DNA of 64,000 nucleotides from Erinaceus europaeus (GCF_950295315.1 NC_080171.1:117919064-117983063), one strand, 5' to 3'; counted from the stretch's first letter, positions 40,965 through 51,869 are shown. Numbers and translations are program-made. The notes: generated by a model from the letters alone, not told the origin.

Positions 40965-42828
40965 AGGGGAGCTGTGACTGTTTCTGACAAGGCAAGGTTT
41001 CACATGGGTAGCTGTCAGTTTCCTGCTATGGGTCTTAGACTGGGGGTCAAGGGCAATCAATAGGCCAGCAGACTGGGTGTCAAGCAGAATCTCAGACTGT
41101 TCATGCCTGTCCAAGGAAACATATCCTCCTAGACCTCTCTGAGCACTCACCCCACCAGCACCAATTATAAGGGTGTGTAAACACACACACACATACACAC
41201 ACACACCCCAACATGATTGTCCAGCTGACAGGTTGGGATAAAGCAATCATCTAAATGTAATCGTAATTGCTAAGACACTTAGTTTGGAGAGTTCAGGTTA
41301 CAGGGACTGTGAAATCTGAGTAAAACGTAAAGGACCCAGGACACTTTCACCAGCCAGTCTCCCCCCATTCTAACGGTAGAGTCAATAACAATGGGAAAGA
41401 AAATGTATTGGCATCAGAAACAATTATGTGACCCAGATACTGTGGGCTCAGCTTCGCAGATGAAGTTTATGTGACAGAGGGTTGGTTGAAGTCATTAAAA
41501 AGTATTGAAAGGAGAGATTTCACTGCCATGAAACAGTAAATAAACGCAGTTCACTAAAGAACACAGAGATGTCTCGAATTCTTTGGGAGATGGCAACGTC
41601 CCAAAGCATTTCTGGCAGTATTTTGGGCACTCAGTGTCACTCCATCTGCATGAATACATCATCCCTCGAGGAGAAACTGGGGGAGACCTAGTAAACCCCT
41701 CCAGTCCCCTGATTTATAGGTGGAGTGGCCTTTGAATTGGCCTCCATCCACACCCAAAAATTAATCCTGGGATTTTTCTCATACACATTTGAATGGAGTC
41801 AGGGAAGGATAGAAAATAGACACCAAGACAAACACACACATACATAGTCACTGAAAATATGCTAACAGACTCTCCCGTAAGATTTTTTACTTGACACACA
41901 TCACAAACGCGTTTATGTTTCTACATGGACCCAGAAAGTTTTATGTGCAAGTTTTTCGTTGAAAAACTATCTGTTGAAAACATTGAGCCTCTAAAACATT
42001 ATTAATATATCTTCCAAAACACAGCTGAGTCCTAAACAGAAAGTTGGCTATTGAGTTATGAGTGCTGGCAGCTTGCATTCTAAATGTTATAAAACACAAT
42101 TACCTGTCATTCCTGCAGGTGTTTCTAGTATCTTCCTGATGCATCCCTAAGACTGTCCAGGACAATGCTGGCTCTGCTGAATAAGCACCAAGAAGGTAGT
42201 ACAAATGTTGAGCAGGTCAGTGCTTCTTCCATGTTGCAGGACAAGGAAAAGCACTGGTGCTTGTCGGGAGAGACTATATAAGTTGCCAAATTTGTAAAAT
42301 TTGAGTCTCAGTCCTGTTGCTCTGCAATAGCAAAAAGCTGAGTCTCTCATCAGTATGGCAAATAGAAGCTTCCAGCACCCTGGGGCAAGACCACTATCAA
42401 TACTGCACCAGGCCAACCCGGGCCACTGAAGGGCCAGTGCAGCCACCCCGATGACATAAGCAGGTGTCCTGGGCACAGGGGATAACTCCTGCATCCCTTC
42501 TGGGCTCTTCTAGGGGTGGATAAGCAAACGAGCTAACATCAGAGAGATTAGTAAGGGGAAAAAAAAGGCCAAACTTTATTACACGCTTATGGAGAATTTA
42601 TACAGTTATAAACCCCAAATGATACAAACCAGCAGTGTCTAGGCTGAGCTAAGGAGTACAAGAATGGCCTTGAGCACTGGAAGAGAAAAGACCATCTCAT
42701 ATGACTCAGAGAAAGTGACTCACAGGACATAGCCGGCCAGCTGCTCTGGTTTTATCAGGCAGGCCTGAAGATAGGTTTGCCCAAATGTGGATGGAACAAT
42801 AACGTTAATTAGAGGGAAAACTGCAGGA
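40965..42828. other. Unassigned stretch
   Basis: 1.9 kb with only a (CA)n at 41,178-41,206. ORFs of 115-127 codons on the minus strand (40,863-41,246 and 42,147-42,494) lack known motifs, and the first overlaps the SINE. 41,220-41,560 is AT-rich and repeat-free. Confidence 0.45.
41178..41206. repeat. (CA)n microsatellite
   Basis: CA units with one TA interruption. Confidence 0.93.
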
Positions 42829-43025
42829 GGGAGTGGGCAGTGGTGCACCTGGTAGAGCACACACATTACCATGCTCAAGGACCCAGGTTTAAGCCCCCAG
42901 TCCTCACCTGCAGAGGGAAGCTTCATAAGCAGTGAAGCAAATGCTGCCAGTGTCTCTCTTTCTCTCTCCCTCACTATCTTCCCTCTCCCCTCTCAATTCC
43001 TCTCTGTTCTGTTAAATAAAAATTA
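42829..43025 (+). mobile_element. SINE-B
   Basis: GAGTGGGCAGTGGTGCACCT head, GGTTTAAGCCCCCAGTCCTC, GAGGGAAGCTTCATAAGCAG, TGTTCTGTTAAATAAAAATT tail. Confidence 0.92.
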
Positions 43026-43164
43026 TTACAGAAGAACGATATACTGAAAGCTAGTATAGTGGTTTCCACAGAGAAGAGAAACTATCTAGAGTGAGGTACC
43101 AGGCCGTGGGGCACCCACTTGAGATCACACATAACCATGCACAAGGATCTGGGTTCAAGTCCTA

Positions 43165-43165
<1 letters not shown>

Positions 43166-43202
<37 letters not shown>
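43166..43202. repeat. (CA)n inside SINE
   Basis: About 18 CA units at the SINE's box-B/body junction. Confidence 0.95.
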
Positions 43203-43203
<1 letters not shown>

Positions 43204-43375
43204 CACTTACAGAGAGAGGGGAAGTTTCATGAGCAGTAAAGCAGATCTGCAGGTGTCTCTTTCAGGATCATTTTTCCCCCTCTCTATATCTCCCTTCCCT
43301 CTCAATTTCTCTCTGGCCTATCAAATTCAACACAAGAGAAGAAAGAGGGAGAGAGGAGAGAAAAAGAGAAGGAAA

Positions 43376-43430
43376 GGAAGGGAGGAAGGAAGGAAGGAAG
43401 GAAGGAAGGAAAGAAGGAAGGGAGGGGGGG
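43376..43430. repeat. (GGAA)n inside SINE
   Basis: GGAA units between the SINE body and its 3' module. Confidence 0.95.
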
Positions 43431-43505
43431 AAAGGCTGCCAGTGGCAGTGGATTATTTATGCAGGTATCGAGCTCCAGTGATAAATCTGATTAAAAATAA
43501 TAAAA

Positions 43506-43727
43506 AGAGTCTATGATGTGCAAATCCATGAGGTGGGAAACTTTACATAGTCCTCTATTATTTATTGTTTAAAATATACTCTATAGTAAGCTAATGACAA
43601 AAGTGTGTGAATTTGTTCCTGTTAAGTCTTGGTACTTAGTTCTGCTCTGTCATCTCTGTGTTTTGTTTTTGCCTGAACATTCCATAATAAATAAATCAAT
43701 CATTTTTATATTTTAAGTACAAAATAG
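43506..43727. other. Unassigned stretch
   Basis: AT-rich, nothing recognised. Confidence 0.5.
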
Positions 43728-43945
43728 AGGGCCAGGAAATGATGCACGTGGTTAAGGGCACACACTACAGTGTGCAAGGACCCAGGTTCAAACCCCTGGT
43801 CCCCACCTGCAGGGAGAAAACTTCATGAGTGTGAAACAGGGCTGTGAGTGTCTCTCAGTCTCTCTCCCTCTCTATCTCATCCTCCCCCTCTCAATTTCTC
43901 TCCGTGTCTATCCAATAATAAATAAATAAAATTTAATATATATAA
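43728..43945 (+). mobile_element. SINE-B
   Basis: GGGCCAGGAAATGATGCACG head, GGTTCAAACCCCTGGTCCCC, TATCCAATAATAAATAAATA tail. Confidence 0.93.
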
Positions 43946-44009
43946 AAATAAAGTATAATATAGTTTCATATTTAAAAAATAGGTTTCTCCTATAAAAAAG
44001 TTTTAAAAT

Positions 44010-44195
44010 GAGGGCCAGGTGATGGTGCACCAGGTTGAATCCATGCATTACCAAGTGCAAGGAAGGGCCTGAGTTCAAGCCCTCGATCCCCACCTGCAGG
44101 GTGAAAGCTTTACAAGCACTGAAGTAGTGCTGCAGGTATTTCTCTCTCTCCTTCTCTATCTTCCCTGTGCTTCTCAATTTCTCTGTCTTTATGAA
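44010..44195 (+). mobile_element. SINE-B
   Basis: GAGGGCCAGGTGATGGTGCA head, GTTCAAGCCCTCGATCCCCA, AAGCTTTACAAGCACTGAAG. The tail has become the following microsatellite. Confidence 0.92.
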
Positions 44196-44275
44196 AGGAA
44201 GGAAGGAAGGAAGGAAGGAAGGAAGGAAGGAAGGAAGGAAGGAAGGAAGGAAGAAAGGAAGGAAGGAAGGAAGGA
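44196..44275. repeat. (GGAA)n microsatellite
   Basis: About 19 GGAA units with one GAAA interruption. Confidence 0.97.
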
Positions 44276-44296
44276 TTTTTTTTTAAGATTTATTCT

Positions 44297-44577
44297 GGGA
44301 GTCGGGCTGTAGCGCAGTGGGTTAAGCACAGGTGGCGCAAAGCACAAGGACCGGCATAAGGATCCCGGTTCGAACCCCGGCTCCCCACCTGCAGGGGAGT
44401 CGCTTCACAGGTGGTGAAGCAGGTCTGCAGGTGTCTATCTTTCTCTCCTCCTCTCTGTCTTCCCCTCCTCTCTCCATTTCTCTCTGTCCTATCCAACAAC
44501 GACAACAACAATAATAACTACAACAATAAAACAACAAGGGCAGCAAAAGGGAATAAATAAAATAAATATTTTAAAAA
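44297..44577 (+). mobile_element. SINE-A, short form, 12-14 bp TSD
   Basis: GGGAGTCGGGCTGTAGCGCA head, GGTTCGAACCCCGGCTCCCC, GGCAGCAAAAGGGAATAAAT tail. AAGATTTATTCT at 44,285-44,296 recurs at 44,578-44,589. It resembles the copy at 22,123 closely (both read CGGGCTGTAG and CGAACCCCGG), suggesting one subfamily. Confidence 0.96.
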
Positions 44578-44589
44578 AAGATTTATTCT

Positions 44590-45235
44590 GCAAATGAACA
44601 TACTTCCAGACAATCTGAGTTCTTTAGACTCAGCGAAACATTTTCCCAAGGCCCTGTGGACCGTGGTTGATCTTAGTTCTACAAACCATGATGGCAGGTA
44701 TTGAATAAGACTAACACTGGCTATCTCAGAAGGGGGGAAAAAAATCAAACAAACAAAAGCTCATTTAGGAGGAGACAACACAGATTAATACTTGCATGGC
44801 TTTATTTCATTCCCAGAGCAAATATCTTATTCCTTTTAATAGTGGGGTATTTCCAAAACAATCAACAATAGTTTCTCTCTGGGAGAAAAAAAAAAGATGA
44901 TATTGTGCTAAACACTGTCCATATTTCTAAGTAATGTTTCTTCAGTAATGGTTTCTAGTCAACAACCCCTGGCTTTCCTGCCCTCTCCCTCCTCCAGCTC
45001 AGTTTCCCTTTTTCCTCTCCACCGCTCTTACCCCCAACCAGAGTGGGACTCCTGAGAAAAAGACTGTGGACAGTCAGTCACCTCTGAGTCATAGTTATGA
45101 GAATCAACAGTACTTCAAAATGCAAACGTGCTTCTGCAGACAGGACTCTCATGGGGTAGAAAGTCAGATCTGTTTGAGAGTTGCTATTTGTGATAAATGC
45201 AGATATGTAAAGACAAGTTAAATGCAACATAAGAG
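44590..45235. other. Unassigned stretch
   Basis: No gene or repeat recognised apart from short A-runs. Confidence 0.5.
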
Positions 45236-45277
45236 AGAAGATACATAGATGATACATAGATAGAAAGATAGATGATT

Positions 45278-45313
<36 letters not shown>

Positions 45314-45318
45314 TGAGA
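45236..45318. repeat. (GATA)n microsatellite
   Basis: GATA units, imperfect at both ends, about ten perfect in the middle. Confidence 0.95.
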
Positions 45319-45464
45319 TAGATTGATAACAGAAATTTCTAACTTACATTATTCCTCTGTTTCTTGAATAGTCAGGAGCTTAACACAATGGGCAAGTGGC
45401 TTCTGTTTGCTAATATAATCAATTAATTTTTATCACTTGTAACTAGTTAAAAAACACAATCTAG

Positions 45465-45660
45465 CATTTAGTGTATTGCCCCAAATTTAAGGACTCTGGG
45501 GAAGAAGGATGTGTTCAGGTCCGGGAACATGATGGCAAAGGAAAACATAGTGAGGGGTTAGAGTGTTATATGGAAAACTGGGGAATGTTACACATGGACA
45601 AACTTCTGTATTTTACTGTCTACTATAAACCATTAATCCCCCCAATAAAGAAAAGAACAA
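45465..45660 (+). mobile_element. L1 3' UTR end
   Basis: GTATTGCCCCAAATTTAAGG, GGGAACATGATGGCAAAGGA, GGAAAACTGGGGAATGTTAC, CCCCCCAATAAAGAAAAGAA. Confidence 0.8.
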
Positions 45661-45712
45661 AAACCTATAGTCTAATTATTCCCTTAACAGGGAATTTTTC
45701 ATTCAATTTTTT

Positions 45713-46016
45713 TTCTTTTTTCTTTAACTTCTATTTATTTATTTTCCTTTTTGTTGCCATTATTATCTTCTAATTGTTGTTGTAGTTATTATTATTAATG
45801 TCATCATTGTTGGATAGGACAGAGGGAAATGGAGAGAGGAGGGGAAAACAGAGAGAGGGAGAGAAAGATAGAAAGATAGACACCTGCAGACCTGCTTCAT
45901 CGCCTGTGAAGCGACTCCCCTACAGGTGGGGAGCCAGAGGCTCGAACCAGGATCCTTCTGCAGGTCCTTGCGCTTTGCGCCACCTGCGCTTAACCTGCTG
46001 TACTACCGCCCGACTC
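45713..46016 (-). mobile_element. SINE-A, antisense
   Basis: Antisense tail with TTTATTTATTTTCC, TTGGATAGGACAGAGGGAAA, GAGGCTCGAACCAGGATCCT, GTACTACCGCCCGACTC head. TCAATTTTTTTTC on the left and TCAAATTTTTTTC on the right may be the target duplication. Confidence 0.93.
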
Positions 46017-46164
46017 TCTCAAATTTTTTTCTTATGCTTAACTATAGATTTGAGTTAAAGAGAAATTTTTCCCAAATAAGTAAGTGAGAAAGATTGGGGG
46101 GGGGGTGCGGAATTAGTAAAAGGAGGGTTTTTATGTGCTTCTTAGTAAACCAATTTCCTTGAGG
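46017..46164. other. Unassigned stretch
   Basis: Contains a G-run at 46,097-46,105. Confidence 0.5.
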
Positions 46165-46395
46165 GAGGAGAGAGAAAAACGGTGGTCCACCAGACTTGCA
46201 GGCTTGAGGGAACAACAACCCCAGTTTCAATCCCCAGCACCGCCATGTGCCAGAGCACAAACAGCTTTCTGGCTGCTTATCCTTCTCTTTCTTCTCCTTT
46301 TCCTTCTCCTCCCTCTCCCTCCTCCTCCTCCTCCTCCTCCTCCTTCTCCTTGCCTCTCTCTCTCTATCTTTTTATCAAATAAATAGAATAAACCT
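46165..46395 (+). mobile_element. SINE-C-like with long CT body
   Basis: GTTTCAATCCCCAGCACCGC box B, CATGTGCCAGAGCACAAACA, then a CTCCTCCTCC tract and TTTTTATCAAATAAATAGAA tail. Confidence 0.75.
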
Positions 46396-46471
46396 TTAAA
46401 AATTCTTTCCTAATATAAAGATTATAATATAATATATTTTAAAGTTATGATATAATGTAAAAGTAATTTCT

Positions 46472-46737
46472 TTTTTTAATATTTATTTATTTATTCCCTT
46501 TTTGTTGCCCTTGTTTTATTGTCTGTCTTCGTTACTGGATAGGACAGAGAGAAATGGAGAGAGGAGGGGAAGACCGAGAGGGGGAGAGAAAGACAGACAC
46601 CTGCAGACCTGCTTCACCGCCTGTGAAGCGACTCCCCTGCAGGTGGGGAGCTGGGGGCTTGAACCCGGATCCTTACTCCGGGTCCTTGCACTTAGGCACC
46701 ACATGCGCTTAACCCGCTGCGCTACCGCCCAACTCCC
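46472..46737 (-). mobile_element. SINE-A, antisense, 13-bp TSD
   Basis: TTTATTTATTTATTCCCTTT tail, GGGGGCTTGAACCCGGATCC, CTACCGCCCAACTCCC head. AAAAGTAATTTCT at 46,459-46,471 recurs at 46,738-46,750. Confidence 0.96.
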
Positions 46738-46750
46738 AAAAGTAATTTCT

Positions 46751-47127
46751 AAAAGGAAAAAAATAGTCAAAGTCTCTATGGAAAATAGCTGAGAGAGTAT
46801 ACCCATGTGAAATAGCTGTCTTACAAATTATTATTCCCATAATAAAACACTTTTAAAAAACTCAAAGAATTCACATCAAGCACCAGGTGGCTTATCTGCC
46901 CAGAACTTGGGCAAAATCGACACCATGGTTGATGCTACATAAGGAGTTTGGAGCTCTTACTTTTGGCCAAGCACTTCAGGGATAGCTTTTCTGTATTAAC
47001 TCTGTAGGGATGAACTACAGCAGAAGACTTTGAAGATGAGTAGAAGAAATTCCTGAATTGTTTTCCACAGAATGACAAACACTTCTGAGCTCTTTAGCTC
47101 TGTATTTTTTGTATATATTTTGTTGTT
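46751..47127. other. Unassigned stretch
   Basis: Nothing recognised. Confidence 0.5.
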
Positions 47128-47166
47128 TTTATTTTTATTTTATTAGTGACAATATTGATCCACAAA

Positions 47167-47446
47167 TTTTTTAAAAATATTTACTTATTCCCTTTTGTTG
47201 CCCTTGTTTTATTGTTATAGTTATTATTGTTGTTATCATCATTGTTGGATAGGACAGAGAGAAATGGAGAGAGGAGGGGAAGACAGAGATGGGGAGAGAA
47301 AGACAGATACCTGCAGACCTGCTTCACCGCTTGTGAAGTGACTCCTCCGCAGGTGGGGAGCCGGGGGCTGGAACCAAGATCCTTATGCCGGTCCTTGCGC
47401 TTTGCACCACCTGCGCTTAACCCGCTGCGCTACCACCCGACTCCTC
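47167..47446 (-). mobile_element. SINE-A, antisense, nested in X, 11-bp TSD
   Basis: TTACTTATTCCCTTTTGTTG tail side, GGGGGCTGGAACCAAGATCC, CTACCACCCGACTCC head. TGATCCACAAA at 47,156-47,166 recurs at 47,447-47,457. Confidence 0.95.
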
Positions 47447-47794
47447 TGATCCACAAACTTAGGAGATATCTGGTATAATCCTATACCATTCCTACCACCA
47501 GAGTCTGTAACCCCACTCCCTCCTTTGGAAACTACAGATGTTCTCCTGAGGTCACAGATACTGACTGACTATTATTTCTCTATCTGTCTGTATTTACATA
47601 TATTTGTTCATTATTTTCTATAGTCTTGCCCTCGCTTCCTTTCTAAATCACACCTACACCTATTACTACTTCCAAATGTCCTTCATAGTTTCCCTCTTCT
47701 CTCTCTCTGTGTCCTGATAGAATTGGAGTTCAGAGCCCTCTGGTCATCTTCTTCTATCATTACTCTCCCTCTGGGAGTATGGACCATAATTCAT

Positions 47795-48130
47795 TTTTTA
47801 ATTTACTTTTATTAGTTATTTAATATAGGTTTACAAAATTGAAAGATAACAGGTATATAATTCCATATGATTTCCACAACCAGAGTTTGTTGTCCCCACC
47901 CCCTCCATCAGAAACTGCAGTAACTTTTCCAAGGTCACAGATAAGGGCTGATTCTATAATTATCTATCTATATCTGTGTGTATATATTTCCCCCATTTTT
48001 CCAGTGGTCCTGCTTTCACTTCAATAGTTGCGTGTCTAGCAATCTTTCTTTCCAGAATAAGTACAGAGCCCAGTCCCTAGACTCAACCAGAAGCTAGCTC
48101 ACTCTTCCTCAATGCAGCTAGTCCTAAAGT
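47795..48130 (-). mobile_element. Repeat X (second subtype), nested in the first X
   Basis: It starts with the antisense ending TTTTATTAGTTATTTAATAT and continues CAACCAGAGTTTGTTGTCCC and CATCAGAAACTGCAGTAACT. ACCATAATTCAT at 47,783-47,794 and ACCATTCAT at 48,131-48,139 look like its target duplication, and the host X resumes immediately after. Confidence 0.75.
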
Positions 48131-48345
48131 ACCATTCATGATGGGGTGCAGAAGGTGGGAGGTCTGGCTTCTGTAATTGTTTCTCCACTGAACATGGATG
48201 ATGGCAGGTGGATCCACACCCCCAGCCTGTTTCTATCTTTCCCTAGTGGTTCAGAGAGATGAGGTTCCAGGACACATTGGTGAGGTCATCAGGATAGAAA
48301 AATAGTAGCGTCTATGACTTGGTGGCTGAAAGACAGTGAGATAGA

Positions 48346-48439
48346 AAGCAGGACAAAATGATTAGTGACCAGGAGTCAAAAAGTAGGAGTAAAGCAGATA
48401 ATAGGGATCTGAGAATGAATAAAAGCTAGGAAGTATGGC
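48346..48439. other. Unassigned stretch
   Basis: Possibly the upstream continuation of X (antisense). Confidence 0.35.
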
Positions 48440-48483
48440 TTTCTCTCTCTCTCTCTCTCTCTGTCTGTCTGTCTGTCTGTCTC
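48440..48483. repeat. (CT)n(GTCT)n microsatellite
   Basis: CT run to 48,462 then GTCT units. Confidence 0.95.
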
Positions 48484-48587
48484 AAAAAGTTGGCCCACAG
48501 CAGTGAACTCCTGGCAACAAGAATTAAGTAATTAATTTTAAAAATAAGATAAAATAAAATTTAGCCTCTAAGGGAGAGGGAGATTAT

Positions 48588-48946
48588 TGTAATTAAAAAA
48601 TAAAAGACCTTACTTGGCTTTGTCTGGAGTTTATTAAACAGGCAAAGGGGCAAAGATGGGCAAATGATGGCGGGAGCCGTGAGTCCATAAGCTAATTCAG
48701 GCGCTGGGCTACACGTGCTCAGTTCCGGAGGAAGCTGCATGGCAGCCGGTCTGGGGAGAAGGAGCGCAGCAAGGGCAGCAGAGACCCGCTTCCGCGGACA
48801 CTCACACTGGCTTCAATCACTCCCCACACACCCACATCCCTTGTGGGTTTGGGTAAGTCTGTAATATGCTCCTCAGGCTGACGTCAGCTGAATGCTAATT
48901 ATATTCCTGTCCCAACAATTCCGCTAATTGCGTTCATGTCCCAACA
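48588..48946 (-). mobile_element. Candidate LTR, antisense
   Basis: On the minus strand it begins TGTTGGGACATGAACGCAAT, is GC- and CpG-rich in the middle, has AATAAA (48,635-48,630) close to its 3' end and ends AATTACA. TG...CA termini, length about 360 and a near-terminal poly(A) signal suggest an LTR. GTCCCAACA occurs twice near 48,910 and 48,938. No target duplication found. Confidence 0.45.
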
Positions 48947-48959
48947 GGAGGCTTCACAG

Positions 48960-49150
48960 GGAGGAGGCATGTCTTCCGTTTGTGAGGTCGTGGTTTCACT
49001 CTCCAGAACCACGTGAAAGCAGTCTCCACCCAGAAGGAGGAAGCTTCAAGCAAGGAAGCAGGGCCACAGGTGTCTTTCTTTAACTCTCCCACTTTATCTT
49101 GCCATGTCTTTCAAAGTCTGTCTGTCCTAGCAAATAAAACCAAACAACTA
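48960..49150 (+). mobile_element. SINE, decayed B-like
   Basis: GTGAGGTCGTGGTTTCACTC in place of box B, GGAGGAAGCTTCAAGCAAGG, GGGCCACAGGTGTCTTTCTT, CTGTCCTAGCAAATAAAACC tail. Confidence 0.65.
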
Positions 49151-49337
49151 TTTCTAAAATCCTCATTTCTAAGGCTGTGAATAATCCCTCTCATTCAATT
49201 TTTCTTGAAAAAAAACATGTTGTCTTCTATTTATGTAAAGAAATTCATTTTACATTTGCTAACTTTAATGATTAAAATCTATTCCGTATTTTATTTAATA
49301 AAATACATTTTATTTAATTATTGATAAAGAATTCAGA

Positions 49338-49612
49338 AGGCTGGGTGGTGGCACACCCAGTTAAGTGCACATAGTACTATGTATAAGGACCAGGGTTCGA
49401 GCCTCCGCTGCCCACCTGCAGCAGGGCTGTTTCACGAGCAGTGAAGAAGGTCTGCAGGTCCCTGTCTCTCTATACCTATCTATCTATCTATCTCCCGTCC
49501 TCTCTCAAATTCTGTTTGTCCTACCAAATAAAATAGAAAAAATGGCCACCAGGAGCTGTGTATTCATACTATGAGCACTGAGTCCCAGTGATAATCCTGG
49601 TAGAAAAAAAAG
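49338..49612 (+). mobile_element. SINE-B head with long-form module
   Basis: GGCTGGGTGGTGGCACACCC head, GGGTTCGAGCCTCCGCTGCC, TCTA repeat at 49,478-49,491, then ATGGCCACCAGGAGCTGTGT to AATCCTGGTAGAAAAAAAAG. Confidence 0.87.
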
Positions 49613-49619
49613 GGGGTAG

Positions 49620-49692
<73 letters not shown>

Positions 49693-49693
49693 A
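49613..49693. repeat. (GAAA)n/(GA)n microsatellite
   Basis: About 80 purine bases between two SINEs. Confidence 0.95.
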
Positions 49694-49771
49694 AAGAGCA
49701 CACACATTATAGTGCACAAGGACCTGGGTTCCAGCCCCTGGTCCCCACCTGCAACCCCTCTTGTCTGTCTC

Positions 49772-49811
<40 letters not shown>

Positions 49812-49870
49812 TGATCTCCTACTTCCCTTTCAGTTTTTCTGCCTCTATCCCAAATAAAAAATTTAAAAAT
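49694..49870 (+). mobile_element. SINE-B lacking its head
   Basis: Starts at GAGCACACACATTATAGTGC, then CCAGCCCCTGGTCCCCACCT, a (CT)n run at 49,772-49,808, and ATCCCAAATAAAAAATTTAA. Confidence 0.85.
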
Positions 49871-50042
49871 TCATTTTTTTGGCTTTGCTATAGCTCTTAT
49901 TTAATAAAGCTTTGAATGCACATGTCATTTATACTATAAACTAACAATCAATATTATGACTATTCTTCATTCTTATTTAGGAATTCTTGCTAATAAATTC
50001 CACTTCCCTGATAATTCAGTAAGTAGAAAACAAGCAAACTGT
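49871..50042. other. Unassigned stretch
   Basis: AT-rich, nothing recognised. Confidence 0.5.
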
Positions 50043-50200
50043 GGCCCGGGAGATGGCACAGTGGTCAGAGCATTGAACTTAAAAGCATGAAGTCCTGAAT
50101 TTGATCTCTGGCGATGCATGTACCACAGTGATGCTCTAGTTTTCTCTCTCTCTCTCTCTCTCTCTCATAAATAAACTGTAAAAAAAGAAAAATAAGAAAG
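50043..50200 (+). mobile_element. SINE-D
   Basis: GGCCCGGGAGATGGCACAGT head, GAATTTGATCTCTGGCGATG box-B region, (TC)n at 50,142-50,166, ATAAATAAACTG tail. Confidence 0.8.
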
Positions 50201-51663
50201 AAAGCTAGCAGGCTGTGAGAACCTGGAATGGTTCCAAGAAGCCATAATTCTCTACAATACAAACAAAGCTGCAGGAGATTATACCAAGGAAAGAAATACC
50301 ACCACCCCGCAAAGACACCTCTCCCCACAAAAGCCAGTAATGAAAGTGATCAATTACTCCTTCTTATAACTATCTTCCAGTCCCAGGCTGGTCAGGTTAG
50401 CCTCAACAAACCTCACCCATAATCAGAATGTAGAGGAAATAACAGAGAAGAGAACAGGAAGCTGCATATCTTCTCTAGCCGCTATCCCCTCCACACACTG
50501 AAGCTTCAAAAAACATGGAGACTTTAAATCTGACTTCTTTCCCTCCAGAGATCAGCACACCCTTCCTGATGAGCTAATCACAGGCCGACTGTCAAGAGCC
50601 TCCCTATAGGTGATCAGCATAATGTTATCCCAGCCTCGCGTGCATTCTTAATCAAGGACATGTGACTCTCAGCCAGGCCATTTGTTGCCAAGGTAACTGT
50701 TAGGCAAAGGGAAAACACGGTCACCCCACTAGCATATAGATCTTTATGAAGTCCACGACTCATTTCTTAACCACACTGACTAAAATAAAGGACATTTTGA
50801 TGTCCCGTAAAGTCAGTTTTAATTCTGTAATTCTCTTCAGTATAAACAGGTTCACTTCAGTGACAAGCAAAGGCCTCTCTCTTTGATGCTGTGTTGCTGT
50901 CATAATCAAGGGGAAACTGATATTAAATGATGTAAGCAAAAGGCCAAAGGTGTCTAGCAAGGTCAAAGATGAAAGTGGATTTAAAAGGGACAGTTTCCAG
51001 CTCATTCGCCATCATTCCCTAGGAAGACACCGGGACGGCCTGTTAGGTCTTGTTATGTCTACGTTCAGAGAGAAGTGCTGTCATTAGCAAGTAAGGAGTT
51101 CAGCTGAGTGGCATCACAGAATTCATGTATCCAGTTTGAGTCTTTGGGTATAAAAATGTAGGCAACTTTTTTTCATGTCAAGAAATATCTTCAGGATTTC
51201 CCCCGTAGTGAAGTCTGGCTAACTCCCCAAACCTAAACATGAGTTTCTCATTCACAGTTGATTTTCTTCCTTGAAGAGAAGCTGAGGTAGGCAATATTGA
51301 CAGGAGTCCTTGGGCATCTGTTCTGCACACCTAAATTTGATTTCTTAGCGAATGGCATTTAATTACTTTGCCATTCAGCCGATGTCCACAAAATACTTTC
51401 AGGCTTACAAAGAAACTTTGGGGAAAGGCCACAAAGATTCAGTTTAACCAGAGAAACGAACTAGCGTCACTTAATGCAGCGATGTCACAACAGGATACAG
51501 CCATTGTTGAGTTGCTCTTTGTGAGGGAACAACACACAGGAGTTGGCAGTGGGAGCTAACTCCATGCCTGTCAACAGCACTCAGGTCACAGTAAGAACTC
51601 TGGCAATCGTACTGTCCTCATAAACAGCTGGTCTAAGAGTTCACAGGAGCTAGAAACCAGAGG
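50201..51663. other. Unassigned stretch, longest repeat-poor block in the SINE-rich half
   Basis: 1.46 kb with no recognised transposon. AT-rich patches with TAAT cores at 50,560-50,720 and 51,330-51,420. ORFs up to 81 codons only. Confidence 0.5.
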
Positions 51664-51866
51664 GGCTGAGGAGTAGCGCACCTGGTTGAGCACACGTTAA
51701 AATGCACAAGGACCCAGGTTTAAGCCCCCAGTCCCCACCTGCAGGGGGGAAGTTTCACAAGTAGTGAAGCAGGGGCTGCAGGTGTCTGTCTGTCTCTCTC
51801 CCTCTCCCTATGTCTCAATTTCTAGATGTCTTTATCAAATAAATAAAGACAATGTTTTTTTTAAAT
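51664..51866 (+). mobile_element. SINE-B
   Basis: GGGCTGAGGAGTAGCGCACC head, GGTTTAAGCCCCCAGTCCCC, TATCAAATAAATAAAGACAA tail. Confidence 0.92.
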
Positions 51867-51869
51867 ACT

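Larger units (their letters stand above)
43092..43505 (+). mobile_element. SINE-B with long-form module and two internal microsatellites
   Basis: GGTACCAGGCCGTGGGGCAC head. Box B GGTTCAAGTCC is directly followed by (CA)n at 43,166-43,202. The body continues CCCACTTACAGAGAGAGGGG. A (GGAA)n at 43,376-43,430 separates the body from a decayed 3' module (GTGGCAGTGGATTATTTATG, CCAGTGATAAATCTG). Confidence 0.85.
47128..48345 (-). mobile_element. Repeat X, antisense, host of two nested insertions
   Basis: Three pieces are colinear in antisense: 47,128-47,166 (TATTAGTGACAATATTGATC), 47,447-47,794 (CCATTCCTACCACCAGAGTC to CTCTGGGAGTATGGACCATA) and 48,131-48,345 (GGGGTGCAGAAGGTGGGAGG, CAGCCTGTTTCTATCTTTCC, GGACACATTGGTGAGGTCAT). 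A SINE-A and a second X copy separate them. Confidence 0.8.
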
